A stretch of 30,664 bases of DNA from a virus: IMG/VR virus record IMGVR_UViG_3300027747_000072, positions 1 to 30,664 of that record; one strand, given 5' to 3'. The notes beneath the pieces were generated by a model. That model was not told where the DNA came from. It made no database searches and saw only the letters and a list, made by a program, of their open reading frames with translations. Of this stretch, positions 22,605-29,404 are shown one piece after another. How positions within the stretch are numbered: the stretch's first letter is position 1; each line of letters starts with the position of its first letter. The position numbers and the translations under genes were made by a program.

Positions 22605-23138
22605 TTAGTTTTGGCTGTAAGAAGGAGACTGAGCGCCCGTGGTATCTGCAACCGAATACACAATCGTGTACTGAACAGTGCCAACCGTCACGTTGGCGAC
22701 TGTTGGGCGCAAAGTGGCAACAACAGTCACATCAGTTGAGCCTATGCCAGCGCCGTTAGGAGAAGCCGTAGTAGCGGCTCCAGCCCAATTTGCCAGCTTG
22801 GTAGCGGCGTTGGTGTTTGCCAAGCGGCCTTGAGCGGTAACGTCTGTAGAAGCCCAGTACAAAGCCGCTGAGGATGCTGTACCAAGAGTCAAGTTGGCGG
22901 CTGTGGAGCCGGTAAAAGCCACCAAAGTGTCAATGTGAATACTGGTAATTTGAGCGCCAGCAGGAAGGGTAAATAAGTTGGTGACCGTGTCTGCCGTGTA
23001 AACAACACCGTCATAAACCACTTTTTTGGTCTGCGTGACGGCGGTAGTGCCAGTATTTTGAATGGTTCCGGCAACTGTGCCAGTTGTGTTTTTAACAGTG
23101 CCTAACAGCCAAGGGCCAAGGTGAGTTGCGAATCCCAT
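22605..23138 (-). CDS. Virion structural protein, 177 aa
   Basis: The ATG at 23138 is chosen because AAAGGA sits eight bases upstream; an ATG six codons earlier would place that site inside the coding region. The protein begins MGFATHLGPWLLGTVKNTTG and is otherwise Ala/Thr/Val/Gly-rich and all-beta, with no catalytic or membrane motif. Similar short beta proteins with the GPWLLGTV opening occur near capsid genes of uncultured phages, which suggests a head-surface or head-completion protein, but the exact role is unknown. It is the first gene after the capsid terminator, has its own probable promoter, and is followed by a hairpin, so it may be a highly expressed unit of its own. Confidence 0.75.
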   Translation of the reverse strand: MGFATHLGPWLLGTVKNTTGTVAGTIQNTGTTAVTQTKKVVYDGVVYTADTVTNLFTLPAGAQITSIHIDTLVAFTGSTAANLTLGTASSAALYWASTDVTAQGRLANTNAATKLANWAGAATTASPNGAGIGSTDVTVVATLRPTVANVTVGTVQYTIVYSVADTTGAQSPSYSQN

Positions 23139-23225
23139 GATAATTCCTTTATGCAAAAGTCCCTACGTCATCATTGCATTGTCCGCTGGGGCGGTTGGCG
23201 TAGGTGTGAAATCCCAGATACCTCG
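23139..23225 (-). promoter_or_regulatory. Structured untranslated leader
   Basis: This 87-base non-coding leader precedes the 177-aa gene. On the minus strand CCTACG (23204-23199) can pair with CGTAGG (23167-23162), enclosing a smaller CCGC/GCGG stem with a CCCA loop. The structure ends about ten bases before the AAAGGA ribosome site. It may shield or present that site or stabilise the message; no known riboswitch class is recognised. Confidence 0.35.
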
Positions 23226-23254
23226 TTTATACACCACATTTAAACGCTCTACAA
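23226..23254 (-). promoter_or_regulatory. Candidate sigma70-type promoter after the capsid terminator
   Basis: On the minus strand TTGTAG (23254-23249) and TATAAA (23231-23226) are 17 bases apart. The -10 box matches consensus at five of six positions; the -35 box matches only at TTG. The site lies just past the strong terminator and in the only long gap of the window, where a fresh promoter would be needed to express the genes that follow. GCGTTTAAA occurs twice here, once just upstream of the -35 box and once in the spacer, so the spacing could also be coincidental AT-richness. Confidence 0.4.
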
Positions 23255-23265
23255 GGTTTAAACGC

Positions 23266-23293
23266 AAAAAAAAGGCCCCCGAAGGAGCCTTTC
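23266..23293 (-). terminator. Intrinsic terminator after the capsid gene
   Basis: Read on the minus strand, a stem AAAGGCTCC pairs with GGGGCCTTT around a C(UUCG)G tetraloop, one of the most stable RNA loops, followed directly by eight T residues. It begins 12 bases past the capsid stop. Most transcripts should end here, giving separate head and tail transcription units unless antitermination acts. Confidence 0.9.
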
Positions 23294-23304
23294 TTTCAGA
23301 CGGT

Positions 23305-24222
23305 TTAGGAGCCGCCTTGTGAACCCCAAATTCCCAGAGGGTCAGACCAGCCGAAGCTGTAACGCTCACGGGACTTGTAGCGCACGTTACCGGTATCGAA
23401 GTCGCCGTCCATGCTGTTAGCCAGCGGAGTACGAACGAAATGCTTCAAGCCGTTAGGAACGTCAGTCAACAGATACCAAGAGTTGGAATCGGTGATGTAG
23501 TTGTTCACGGTGTAGCCTTCGGACACTGAGCCATTGTTCTTGATGGCGTTGACGTCATTATCGGTAGTGCCAACACGCAGTTCAGTATCCAACAGGCGGG
23601 TTGCAACGAATTGCAGGCCGGGAGGAACGATCAGCTTTTTGGGCTTGGCGGCAATCAACAAGTTACGCTCGTCTGTCCACTGTTGAATTTGAATGACAGC
23701 GGCTTCCAAAGAAGTCTCATTCAAGTCGGCGGCGGTAGATTGCGTATTGCTGTTTGTTGCACCAGAAACCAAAGGGTGCGCTGTTGAGAACAGAGGTACA
23801 CCATCGCCGCCATAGTAGGCGGAAGAGCTGGTGAAGCCGTTGTTCAAAATAGCGGCGGCTTTGACTTGCTTGGTGTAAGCCATTGCACGAGCCAGAGCTT
23901 TGGTATAGCGAGCAGACAAGCTGTCGTACAAGTTGTCTTCGATGGCCTCTTCGGTCAGCGAGAAACCCAAAGCAATGGTTTCGTGGTTGTAACGTGCTGT
24001 AAACGCCTCTTGAGCATTGTCATAAGCGATGGCTTGGCCTTCGTTCTTGACAGGAGCGGCAGAGAAGCCTGACAGCTTGGTTTCTTCTTCAAAAGAACGC
24101 TCAGAAGTTTCGATCTCGAACAGTTCTTTATGCTGTTCTCCGTAGAACGAATACTCCAAACCGAACAAAGCGTTCAATCCGGGGAGCAATTCTTTCAGTA
24201 GTTGGGCACGAGAAATAGCCAT
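23305..24222 (-). CDS. Major capsid protein
   Basis: 305-aa HK97-fold major head protein of the group resembling Mu-like gpT. The start MAISRAQLLKELLPGLNALF forms the N-terminal arm. HETIALGFSLTEEAIEDNLY near residue 80 matches the E-loop/spine-helix region, and GDGVPLFSTAHPLVSG, KKLIVPPGLQFVATRLL and YLLTDVPNGLKHF match the conserved P- and A-domain strands. The C-terminal RYSFGWSDPLGIWGS is typical of the group. There is no N-terminal delta domain or protease gene, which fits a separate scaffold. AAAGGAGC precedes the ATG. A strong intrinsic terminator follows 12 bases after the stop, consistent with a high-output gene. Confidence 0.92.
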   Translation of the reverse strand: MAISRAQLLKELLPGLNALFGLEYSFYGEQHKELFEIETSERSFEEETKLSGFSAAPVKNEGQAIAYDNAQEAFTARYNHETIALGFSLTEEAIEDNLYDSLSARYTKALARAMAYTKQVKAAAILNNGFTSSSAYYGGDGVPLFSTAHPLVSGATNSNTQSTAADLNETSLEAAVIQIQQWTDERNLLIAAKPKKLIVPPGLQFVATRLLDTELRVGTTDNDVNAIKNNGSVSEGYTVNNYITDSNSWYLLTDVPNGLKHFVRTPLANSMDGDFDTGNVRYKSRERYSFGWSDPLGIWGSQGGS

Positions 24223-24234
24223 TTAGTTGCTCCT

Positions 24235-24849
24235 TTAAGCGGCGGTAGCGACGTTCGTGGCAGACTGATAGGTGTGAACGCCGAAGTTAAACTTCACGAT
24301 CACTTCCGTATAAGAGCCAGAAGCGTTGACTGTTTCAGGAACCACATCAACAATGCGGAAAGGCAAAGTTGTGGTTGAACCAGTCGAGTTGTACACACCT
24401 TCTTTAGAGTCGCCGGAGACTGTGCTACCAGCGGTCAAATAAAAGGCCACGTTTTGACCAACAGCCGCACGGGTCAAGCCACTGACAGCCGTCGAACTAG
24501 ACAGCACAGCAACTTTGTACAGAGTGTTGGGATCGTCAGCAACAATACCAACAGCGTCGGAAGCTACAGTAGCGCCGGGCCAGTATTGAGTGAAGATTTT
24601 TTGGCTGGTTGATGGGTTTGTATAAGAACAGCCCAAGAAAACGCCAATCGCATCAGTAGCGGAGGTAGTGCCCGTAGCGGCTCGACTCAAAGTGCCACCA
24701 GTATTCAGACGAACGACATCACCATAAAAAATGGAAGTGCCAGAGCCTGAAGCAATGGGGATATAGCGAGTAGAACCAGCGAACACCTGACCGCCGATCA
24801 GATTGATCGGTTGAAACCCGTAAGGGCCTGCAACGGTAGGATATGCCAT
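24235..24849 (-). CDS. Probable capsid-accessory (decoration-like) protein, 204 aa
   Basis: Thr/Ser/Gly/Val-rich all-beta protein of 204 residues beginning PYGFQPINLIGGQVFAGSTR, a pattern I associate with virion proteins encoded just before capsid proteins. It has no Cys-rich, membrane or catalytic motif. A segment near residues 25-50 (YIPIASGSGTSIFYGDVVRL) resembles small capsid-binding beta folds. The ribosome site TTGGAG is clear, and the stop is 12 bases before the capsid ATG, so it is probably made in large amounts with the capsid protein. A decoration role is inferred from order and composition, not from a recognised domain. Confidence 0.7.
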   Translation of the reverse strand: MAYPTVAGPYGFQPINLIGGQVFAGSTRYIPIASGSGTSIFYGDVVRLNTGGTLSRAATGTTSATDAIGVFLGCSYTNPSTSQKIFTQYWPGATVASDAVGIVADDPNTLYKVAVLSSSTAVSGLTRAAVGQNVAFYLTAGSTVSGDSKEGVYNSTGSTTTLPFRIVDVVPETVNASGSYTEVIVKFNFGVHTYQSATNVATAA

Positions 24850-24867
24850 GAAAAAACTCCAAAAAGT

Positions 24868-25326
24868 TTAGAAACCTTTGCCAAAACTAGATGAAGAGCG
24901 AACCTCTCTAAAGAGGGGCATCCGCACATCGTTCTGGCGCATGAAAGTGTTATCTACACCATCCTTCTGGGCTTGCGTCTGTCGGTCGAAAAACTCCCGG
25001 CGTTGCTGAGCAAACTCAGTTGGATACTTGCAAAGTAACAACCCACCGATCTCAATGTTGTCTTTGAAACGACTGTTGGGATCGATTAACAGTGAAAATT
25101 TCGGTTGCTCTTCAACTCTGACGGGCTCCAGTCCTTCTCGCAAATGTTTTGAAATGTTGCGAGCGTCTGCGTTCCCCAGAGTGGAGACACGAATCCAGCG
25201 ATATGCATAGCCCGGCTCTTTATCAGGCTCAGGAAGGAGTTCTGCGGGCATCCACTGCTTAGGACGCTCGAAGGTTACTCTCGTATCCACATCACGGCTC
25301 AAACGGTTTATTTCAGTCTTTGTCAT
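24868..25326 (-). CDS. Conserved hypothetical head-region protein, 152 aa
   Basis: A soluble, charged protein with no membrane segment or cysteine motif. It lies between scaffold and capsid genes and starts one base after the scaffold stop codon, preceded by GGAG. Visible features are GYAYRWIRVSTLGNADARN near residue 40, a GGLLLCKYPTEFAQQRREFF segment near 95-115, and a Ser-rich C-terminus (SSSSFGKGF). I have the impression that this protein accompanies the same capsid type in many uncultured phages. The function is unknown; head assembly or completion is a guess from position. Confidence 0.8.
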   Translation of the reverse strand: MTKTEINRLSRDVDTRVTFERPKQWMPAELLPEPDKEPGYAYRWIRVSTLGNADARNISKHLREGLEPVRVEEQPKFSLLIDPNSRFKDNIEIGGLLLCKYPTEFAQQRREFFDRQTQAQKDGVDNTFMRQNDVRMPLFREVRSSSSFGKGF

Positions 25327-25327
25327 T

Positions 25328-26272
25328 TCAAATCTCCAGTTTTAAAACTTCTTTGCCATATTGCTCAGGCGAAATCCCCAGCTTCTTGGCGAGAGCTATT
25401 TGGGATGGCTTCAGCTTCATTTTTTTTGAAGCCGTGCTTCGTGTCGCAGGAGCTACGACTACGCTCGGTTTCGGTCGAGCGGGAGGTTTGGAATAGATTT
25501 CGACTTCCGTCTCTTCGTCATCCCCAAAATTTTCGGGGAATCTTTTACGCATCGTTGCGTCAATGCGTCTGTAGTATTCGTCGGTTGTCGCATAACCAGC
25601 ACCGTTTTCAGCTACGAGTTTTTCGTGCAAACCCATTGCCAATGCTCTCATTTCGGGGTCTGTATCTAGCCAAGAGTTGCGCTCTCGCCATTTTTCAAAC
25701 TTGAGATCACGGGGCGGTTGCTTAAACCGTTGGGGCGTTTGTACCACAATTTCTTCGTCTTGAACAGGCTGGCTCTTAAAATTCTCCTCAGCCCGCTCGG
25801 CGTTCGCAATCGACATCTTGGCATCAGTGATTGCCTCTTGGGCCTCAATGATCTTGTCGGTATCTCCTGATTCATATGCCTCACGGTAGTCTCGCTTGGC
25901 TTTTTCCAAGGCGGCGTGGGCATTTGTTTTGATGGAGCTGATTGCAAACGACTCGGTGTTGTTTACACGACTCTTGAGGGTTTTGTTTTCTTCAAGTAGC
26001 CGTTTTGCAACAGTAATGGCCTCCTCACGCTCACGGTCGGCGGCTTCTTTCGCCCTTCGTTCATCGTGGTAAACCTTCTTAAAGCCAGCAATTTTTTGCT
26101 TTGCGGCGGCTGAATATTCATCCAGCTCGTCTTTGTCAAGCTCTTCTACGAACTTGGGGTCTGATGGTGTTTTCCCACGATCTTGCTCGGGGGTATCGTC
26201 TACGATTTCAATCTCGACGCTATCCTTGTCAACCTCATCGGGGAATTTGTATTCGTCTTCTTTTCCGGGCAT
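25328..26272 (-). CDS. Capsid scaffolding protein
   Basis: 314 aa from the ATG at 26272, chosen because AAGGAGGA lies seven bases upstream; an in-frame ATG 18 codons earlier lacks this. The N-terminal ~55 residues are strongly acidic. Residues ~60-165 are a Lys/Glu/Ala-rich coiled coil with a run such as AKRLLEENKTLKSRV. A W-rich patch (FEKWRERNSWLDTDPEM) follows near residue 200. The end is a basic helix-turn-helix-like segment (LKPSQIALAKKLGISPEQY), typical of scaffolds that bind the capsid protein through a C-terminal basic helix. Its place two genes ahead of the capsid gene agrees. No serine-protease motif is seen, so it is probably not a fused prohead protease. Confidence 0.8.
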   Translation of the reverse strand: MPGKEDEYKFPDEVDKDSVEIEIVDDTPEQDRGKTPSDPKFVEELDKDELDEYSAAAKQKIAGFKKVYHDERRAKEAADREREEAITVAKRLLEENKTLKSRVNNTESFAISSIKTNAHAALEKAKRDYREAYESGDTDKIIEAQEAITDAKMSIANAERAEENFKSQPVQDEEIVVQTPQRFKQPPRDLKFEKWRERNSWLDTDPEMRALAMGLHEKLVAENGAGYATTDEYYRRIDATMRKRFPENFGDDEETEVEIYSKPPARPKPSVVVAPATRSTASKKMKLKPSQIALAKKLGISPEQYGKEVLKLEI

Positions 26273-26282
26273 GGTGTCCTCC

Positions 26283-26687
26283 TTATTTGCGTTTAATGCC
26301 ACGAGGGTCTTCCACAGTACCTTCAACTGAGTCGTCGTTGATGATGCGGAATTCTTTGCCGTGGATCACAAGCCGTGTACCAGCGTGTGGGCGAACAAGA
26401 ATGAAGTCACCTTCCTTGCACCAAGGGCCATTAGGGAAGCGTTTTTCATCTTTGTAGCAGTCGGGGCCTAGCCGAACCACAAACAGCACGGTGGTCAGCA
26501 ATTCCTCGTTATGCACTGTGAGTTCGGCCTTGATGATGCCGCTCTCATACTCTTTCTCCTGCTCTGGAATGGCGCAAAGAATGCGGTATCCGGAGGGAGT
26601 TGGGAGTTGTGTTGCCTTTCTTTCGTTGGTTTCGGGCTGTACCAGAGTCACTACTTCACCGGCGGTCGAACCGATTTCGTCAGTCAT
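26283..26687 (-). CDS. GroES-like co-chaperonin (Cpn10)
   Basis: 134-aa protein whose residues ~30-128 read as a Cpn10/GroES beta-barrel: GYRILCAIPEQ at the start of the fold, an ESGII stretch at the mobile-loop position that contacts GroEL, then VVRLGPDCY, EGDFILVRPHAGT and IHGKEFRIINDDSVEG. It carries an N-terminal extension of about 28 residues not present in bacterial GroES (about 97 aa). Phage co-chaperonins such as T4 gp31 replace host GroES so that GroEL can fold a large capsid protein; a similar role here is inference from the family and from its place just upstream of scaffold and capsid genes. No phage groEL is visible, so it would work with host GroEL. The start ATG lies inside the end of the 63-aa gene. 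Confidence 0.85.
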   Translation of the reverse strand: MTDEIGSTAGEVVTLVQPETNERKATQLPTPSGYRILCAIPEQEKEYESGIIKAELTVHNEELLTTVLFVVRLGPDCYKDEKRFPNGPWCKEGDFILVRPHAGTRLVIHGKEFRIINDDSVEGTVEDPRGIKRK

Positions 26688-26871
26688 TGAATTTCTCCAT
26701 TTTTTGCTTTTGGTCTAATACGAATTCACGGGCAGTCAGCAGACCTTGAATCTGACCACACGCTTTCTTGTACTCTGACAGGTCGTTTACGTTTCCTGTA
26801 GCTACAAAATCTCGCAACTGAAGAACTTTTTCGTCGATGTTCTTCATGATTACGTCAAAGTTATCCATCAT
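26680..26871 (-). CDS. Small conserved head-region protein, 63 aa
   Basis: A small, helical, charged protein that starts in a 4-base ATGA overlap with the portal gene and overlaps the downstream co-chaperonin gene by 8 bases. The sequence reads as one continuous amphipathic helix pair (LQLRDFVATGNV, then YKKACGQIQGLLTAREF). Proteins of this size and pattern sit between portal and scaffold in many uncultured short-tailed phages. The function is unknown; a head-assembly helper is plausible from position only. There are no signal peptide, membrane segment or metal-binding cysteines. Confidence 0.75.
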   Translation of the reverse strand: MMDNFDVIMKNIDEKVLQLRDFVATGNVNDLSEYKKACGQIQGLLTAREFVLDQKQKMEKFND

Positions 26872-29396
26872 TCACCTGTCGTCGGTTCTGTTGGCTGTTG
26901 CGCCTGAGCGGCGGCGGTTTTTGCATCATGCAGTTTAAACAACGTGTCTCTGTTTAAACGGTCTTTGGTTGAGGCCATATCGAAGCCCAATCGGTGACCG
27001 CTGAGATTTGCTTTGTCTTGTTCTGCCTGCTGTTTTTGGGCCAAACTTGCCTTGTCGTGGGCAATTTTGACTCCCAATTTGTGGCCTTCGAGGTTGCCTT
27101 GCATCTCCAATTTTGACTGTTCGACCTGCAATTGAGCCTGTTTGAGGGCTGTTTCTGCTTGATCTTTGGCTGATTTGCGCTGGATTTCTTGGCCTTTGAG
27201 TTGCAATTCCTGCATCTGCATTTGGATGATGGGGTCTTGCTGTTGCTGTTGAGCCTGCTGTTGAGCGGCATCTGCTTGGTTTTTCTGAAGCAACTGCTGG
27301 CTGGCTTGGGCGACCAAGCGAGAAATTTGCACTTCGTACTCTGGCGGCAGGGAGTTATCGTCGTCATCTGAGCCAAAGTATGGCAAGGGCGCACCAATCT
27401 GCTGTTCAATCTGCTGGCGATACTGGAACCCAAAATGCTCTGCAATGTGCGCTTGCAGGCCAGCCGTGATCTGCTGGGCATTTGGGCTTTGACCCACAAT
27501 AGCCGCCGTTTTGGGGTCTTGCAGGAAGTTCATGTGAGAGGCAATATGCGACTCATGATCCTGATAAATAAACGCCTTGAGCGGCTTGCTCATCATGGCA
27601 TTCATGTTTTCGGTCAGTGGGTCACGAGGCTTCTGGTCGTCTTCCAGCGGGATCAGTTTTTGGGCGTTACGAATACCCAAAACATCCAGCATCTGGCGAT
27701 GTAGCTGAGGCATATTGTAGATACCGGGCGCTCCCTGAGCCAACTGCAAAACAGCCTGATACTGAACAATCTTCTGCGCCATCGTGGCGGCATTAGGGTC
27801 GGAGACGGGGATTACCTCACAGCAGTCGTAGTCAGACTTCTTGGCTGAGCGGTCGCCTTCCTCTGGGTCATAGGAGTATTCTTCCGGCGTGTAGTCACGA
27901 ATGATGTCTCGCAACAATCCAAGCTCTTGTTTCATTGAGTAGTGGATGCGAGCCTGCACGGCGGACATGACCTTAAGGGTGCGTTCCAGCAAAGCAAGAG
28001 TTGAGCCCACCGGGGCGTTGGCAGACATATCAGCGACGTTTAAATCACCTGAGCCTGCGGCCCTACGCCCTTCTTCGACAATGTTTTCCAGCAACATCAT
28101 CAAAACTTGGCTTGGCTCTTTGTACGGCAAAGGCAACAAGTTGTCTTTTAATGTGCCGGATGCAATGTCTGCATCTCGCCACTCTCCGGGTGATATTGGG
28201 GTGTCATCGCCCTTGACTCTCATCCCCTTGGTTTTAAATCCGCCGGGTAGGTTGCTCAATGTGCCAGCGTCAACCAATTGGCGAATCAGTGATGTACCTG
28301 ACTTGGCAAATGCGCCGATCAGATGGATCAGGCCGAAGTAGTAGAAGCCAAATCCGGGGACGTAGCCATAGTGGACGAAGTGGTCACGTTTTTGTTCTGT
28401 TTCATCTTCTGGCCTCCAGTTGCGTCGCACAGCCAGCACAGTCTGGGTTTCTTTGTCCATTGTGACGACGTAGGGGAGTGCAATGCCAGTTGGCTCTCCG
28501 TTTTCGTCGCAGTCTTCAAATCCGGGGATGTCGAGGTCAATGTGACTTTCATAGATTTTGTACCTGTCATCTGTGGTCGCTTTGAAACCCATCTTCTCGG
28601 CAATCTTTTTCTCTACCTCATCAAGATTGTTTCGTGGCTCGCCAAGCTCCTCGTCGGCGTAGAAACCCTGATGGATCAGGCGAGCAAGCTCGTTTTTTGT
28701 CTTACGCATCACATGAGTGACACGGGGGGAGGTTTGGAGGGAGGATGCGCCGTAGGGGACGATGATGTCTTCGGCGGGAACAAAGATGGATGTCTGACGA
28801 TTTAAGGCTGGATCAAAATAAACCTTCTTGAATGCATTTCCGGAAAGGCCCAATCCCCAAATCATTCGCTCATGCTCCGGACGGTACTCTGTCATTACAT
28901 CCGTTAGCTGGTAATTCATGTCGTCTTGAACACGAGTTGAGGCTTCTTTTTTGTCTGGCGTTTCTTTGCCAATGATCTGGGTTTTGACTGGCCCAGCGGC
29001 AGGAAATGTTGCCATGATGGTTTCTGCTTGAAACTTGACCAGCGCCTCTGAAAGCAAAGGGTGGTAAACGCCGCAAGCGCCTTCCCAAGGCTCTGATCGC
29101 TCTTCAATCTTCATGCCTAAAAGTTCAAGACCGTCTACATAGGTTTGCATCCAATCTTTGCGTGAGGCTATGTCATCATCAATGTCGCTCGCCAAATCCG
29201 ACGCAATAGTTGAAAGCTCTTTGGGGCTGATGTAGTCAACAAGGTTGGCATCAAAAGGAATGTCTGGTTGCTCCGGCATATCCTCCACGGAAGCATCCTC
29301 GTCCTCACTGATAATTTCAATTTCAATGGTTGGGCCATCTTCCTCTTCGAGGGAGCCAAGTCCTGCTGGCGCTTGGGATAAACTTTTTTCAATCAT
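26868..29396 (-). CDS. Portal protein
   Basis: 842-aa portal, the dodecameric ring at one capsid vertex through which DNA enters and leaves. The N-terminal ~50 residues are acidic. The following body has portal-like segments such as EPWEGACGVYHPLL near residue 100 and LGLSGNAFKKVYFDP near 185. The last ~150 residues are very Gln/Ala/Lys-rich and helical, matching the long C-terminal barrel of P22-like portals. Within this tail a GHxLG heptad-like element occurs twice (GHKLGVKIA and GHRLGFDMA). The gene follows the terminase directly, and its stop overlaps the next ATG by 4 bases (ATGA). The long Q-rich tail makes it bigger than many portals but normal for the P22-like group. Identification rests on position, length and recognised sequence. 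Confidence 0.9.
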   Translation of the reverse strand: MIEKSLSQAPAGLGSLEEEDGPTIEIEIISEDEDASVEDMPEQPDIPFDANLVDYISPKELSTIASDLASDIDDDIASRKDWMQTYVDGLELLGMKIEERSEPWEGACGVYHPLLSEALVKFQAETIMATFPAAGPVKTQIIGKETPDKKEASTRVQDDMNYQLTDVMTEYRPEHERMIWGLGLSGNAFKKVYFDPALNRQTSIFVPAEDIIVPYGASSLQTSPRVTHVMRKTKNELARLIHQGFYADEELGEPRNNLDEVEKKIAEKMGFKATTDDRYKIYESHIDLDIPGFEDCDENGEPTGIALPYVVTMDKETQTVLAVRRNWRPEDETEQKRDHFVHYGYVPGFGFYYFGLIHLIGAFAKSGTSLIRQLVDAGTLSNLPGGFKTKGMRVKGDDTPISPGEWRDADIASGTLKDNLLPLPYKEPSQVLMMLLENIVEEGRRAAGSGDLNVADMSANAPVGSTLALLERTLKVMSAVQARIHYSMKQELGLLRDIIRDYTPEEYSYDPEEGDRSAKKSDYDCCEVIPVSDPNAATMAQKIVQYQAVLQLAQGAPGIYNMPQLHRQMLDVLGIRNAQKLIPLEDDQKPRDPLTENMNAMMSKPLKAFIYQDHESHIASHMNFLQDPKTAAIVGQSPNAQQITAGLQAHIAEHFGFQYRQQIEQQIGAPLPYFGSDDDDNSLPPEYEVQISRLVAQASQQLLQKNQADAAQQQAQQQQQDPIIQMQMQELQLKGQEIQRKSAKDQAETALKQAQLQVEQSKLEMQGNLEGHKLGVKIAHDKASLAQKQQAEQDKANLSGHRLGFDMASTKDRLNRDTLFKLHDAKTAAAQAQQPTEPTTGE

Positions 29397-29404
29397 GAGG
29401 TTCC

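Noticed and set aside
1430-27600. Recurrent TTGAGCGGC word on the plus strand
   Set aside because: It reflects in-frame Ala-Ala-Gln codons (GCC GCT CAA) in alanine-rich helices and does not occur out of frame or between genes in the way GTTTAAAC does.
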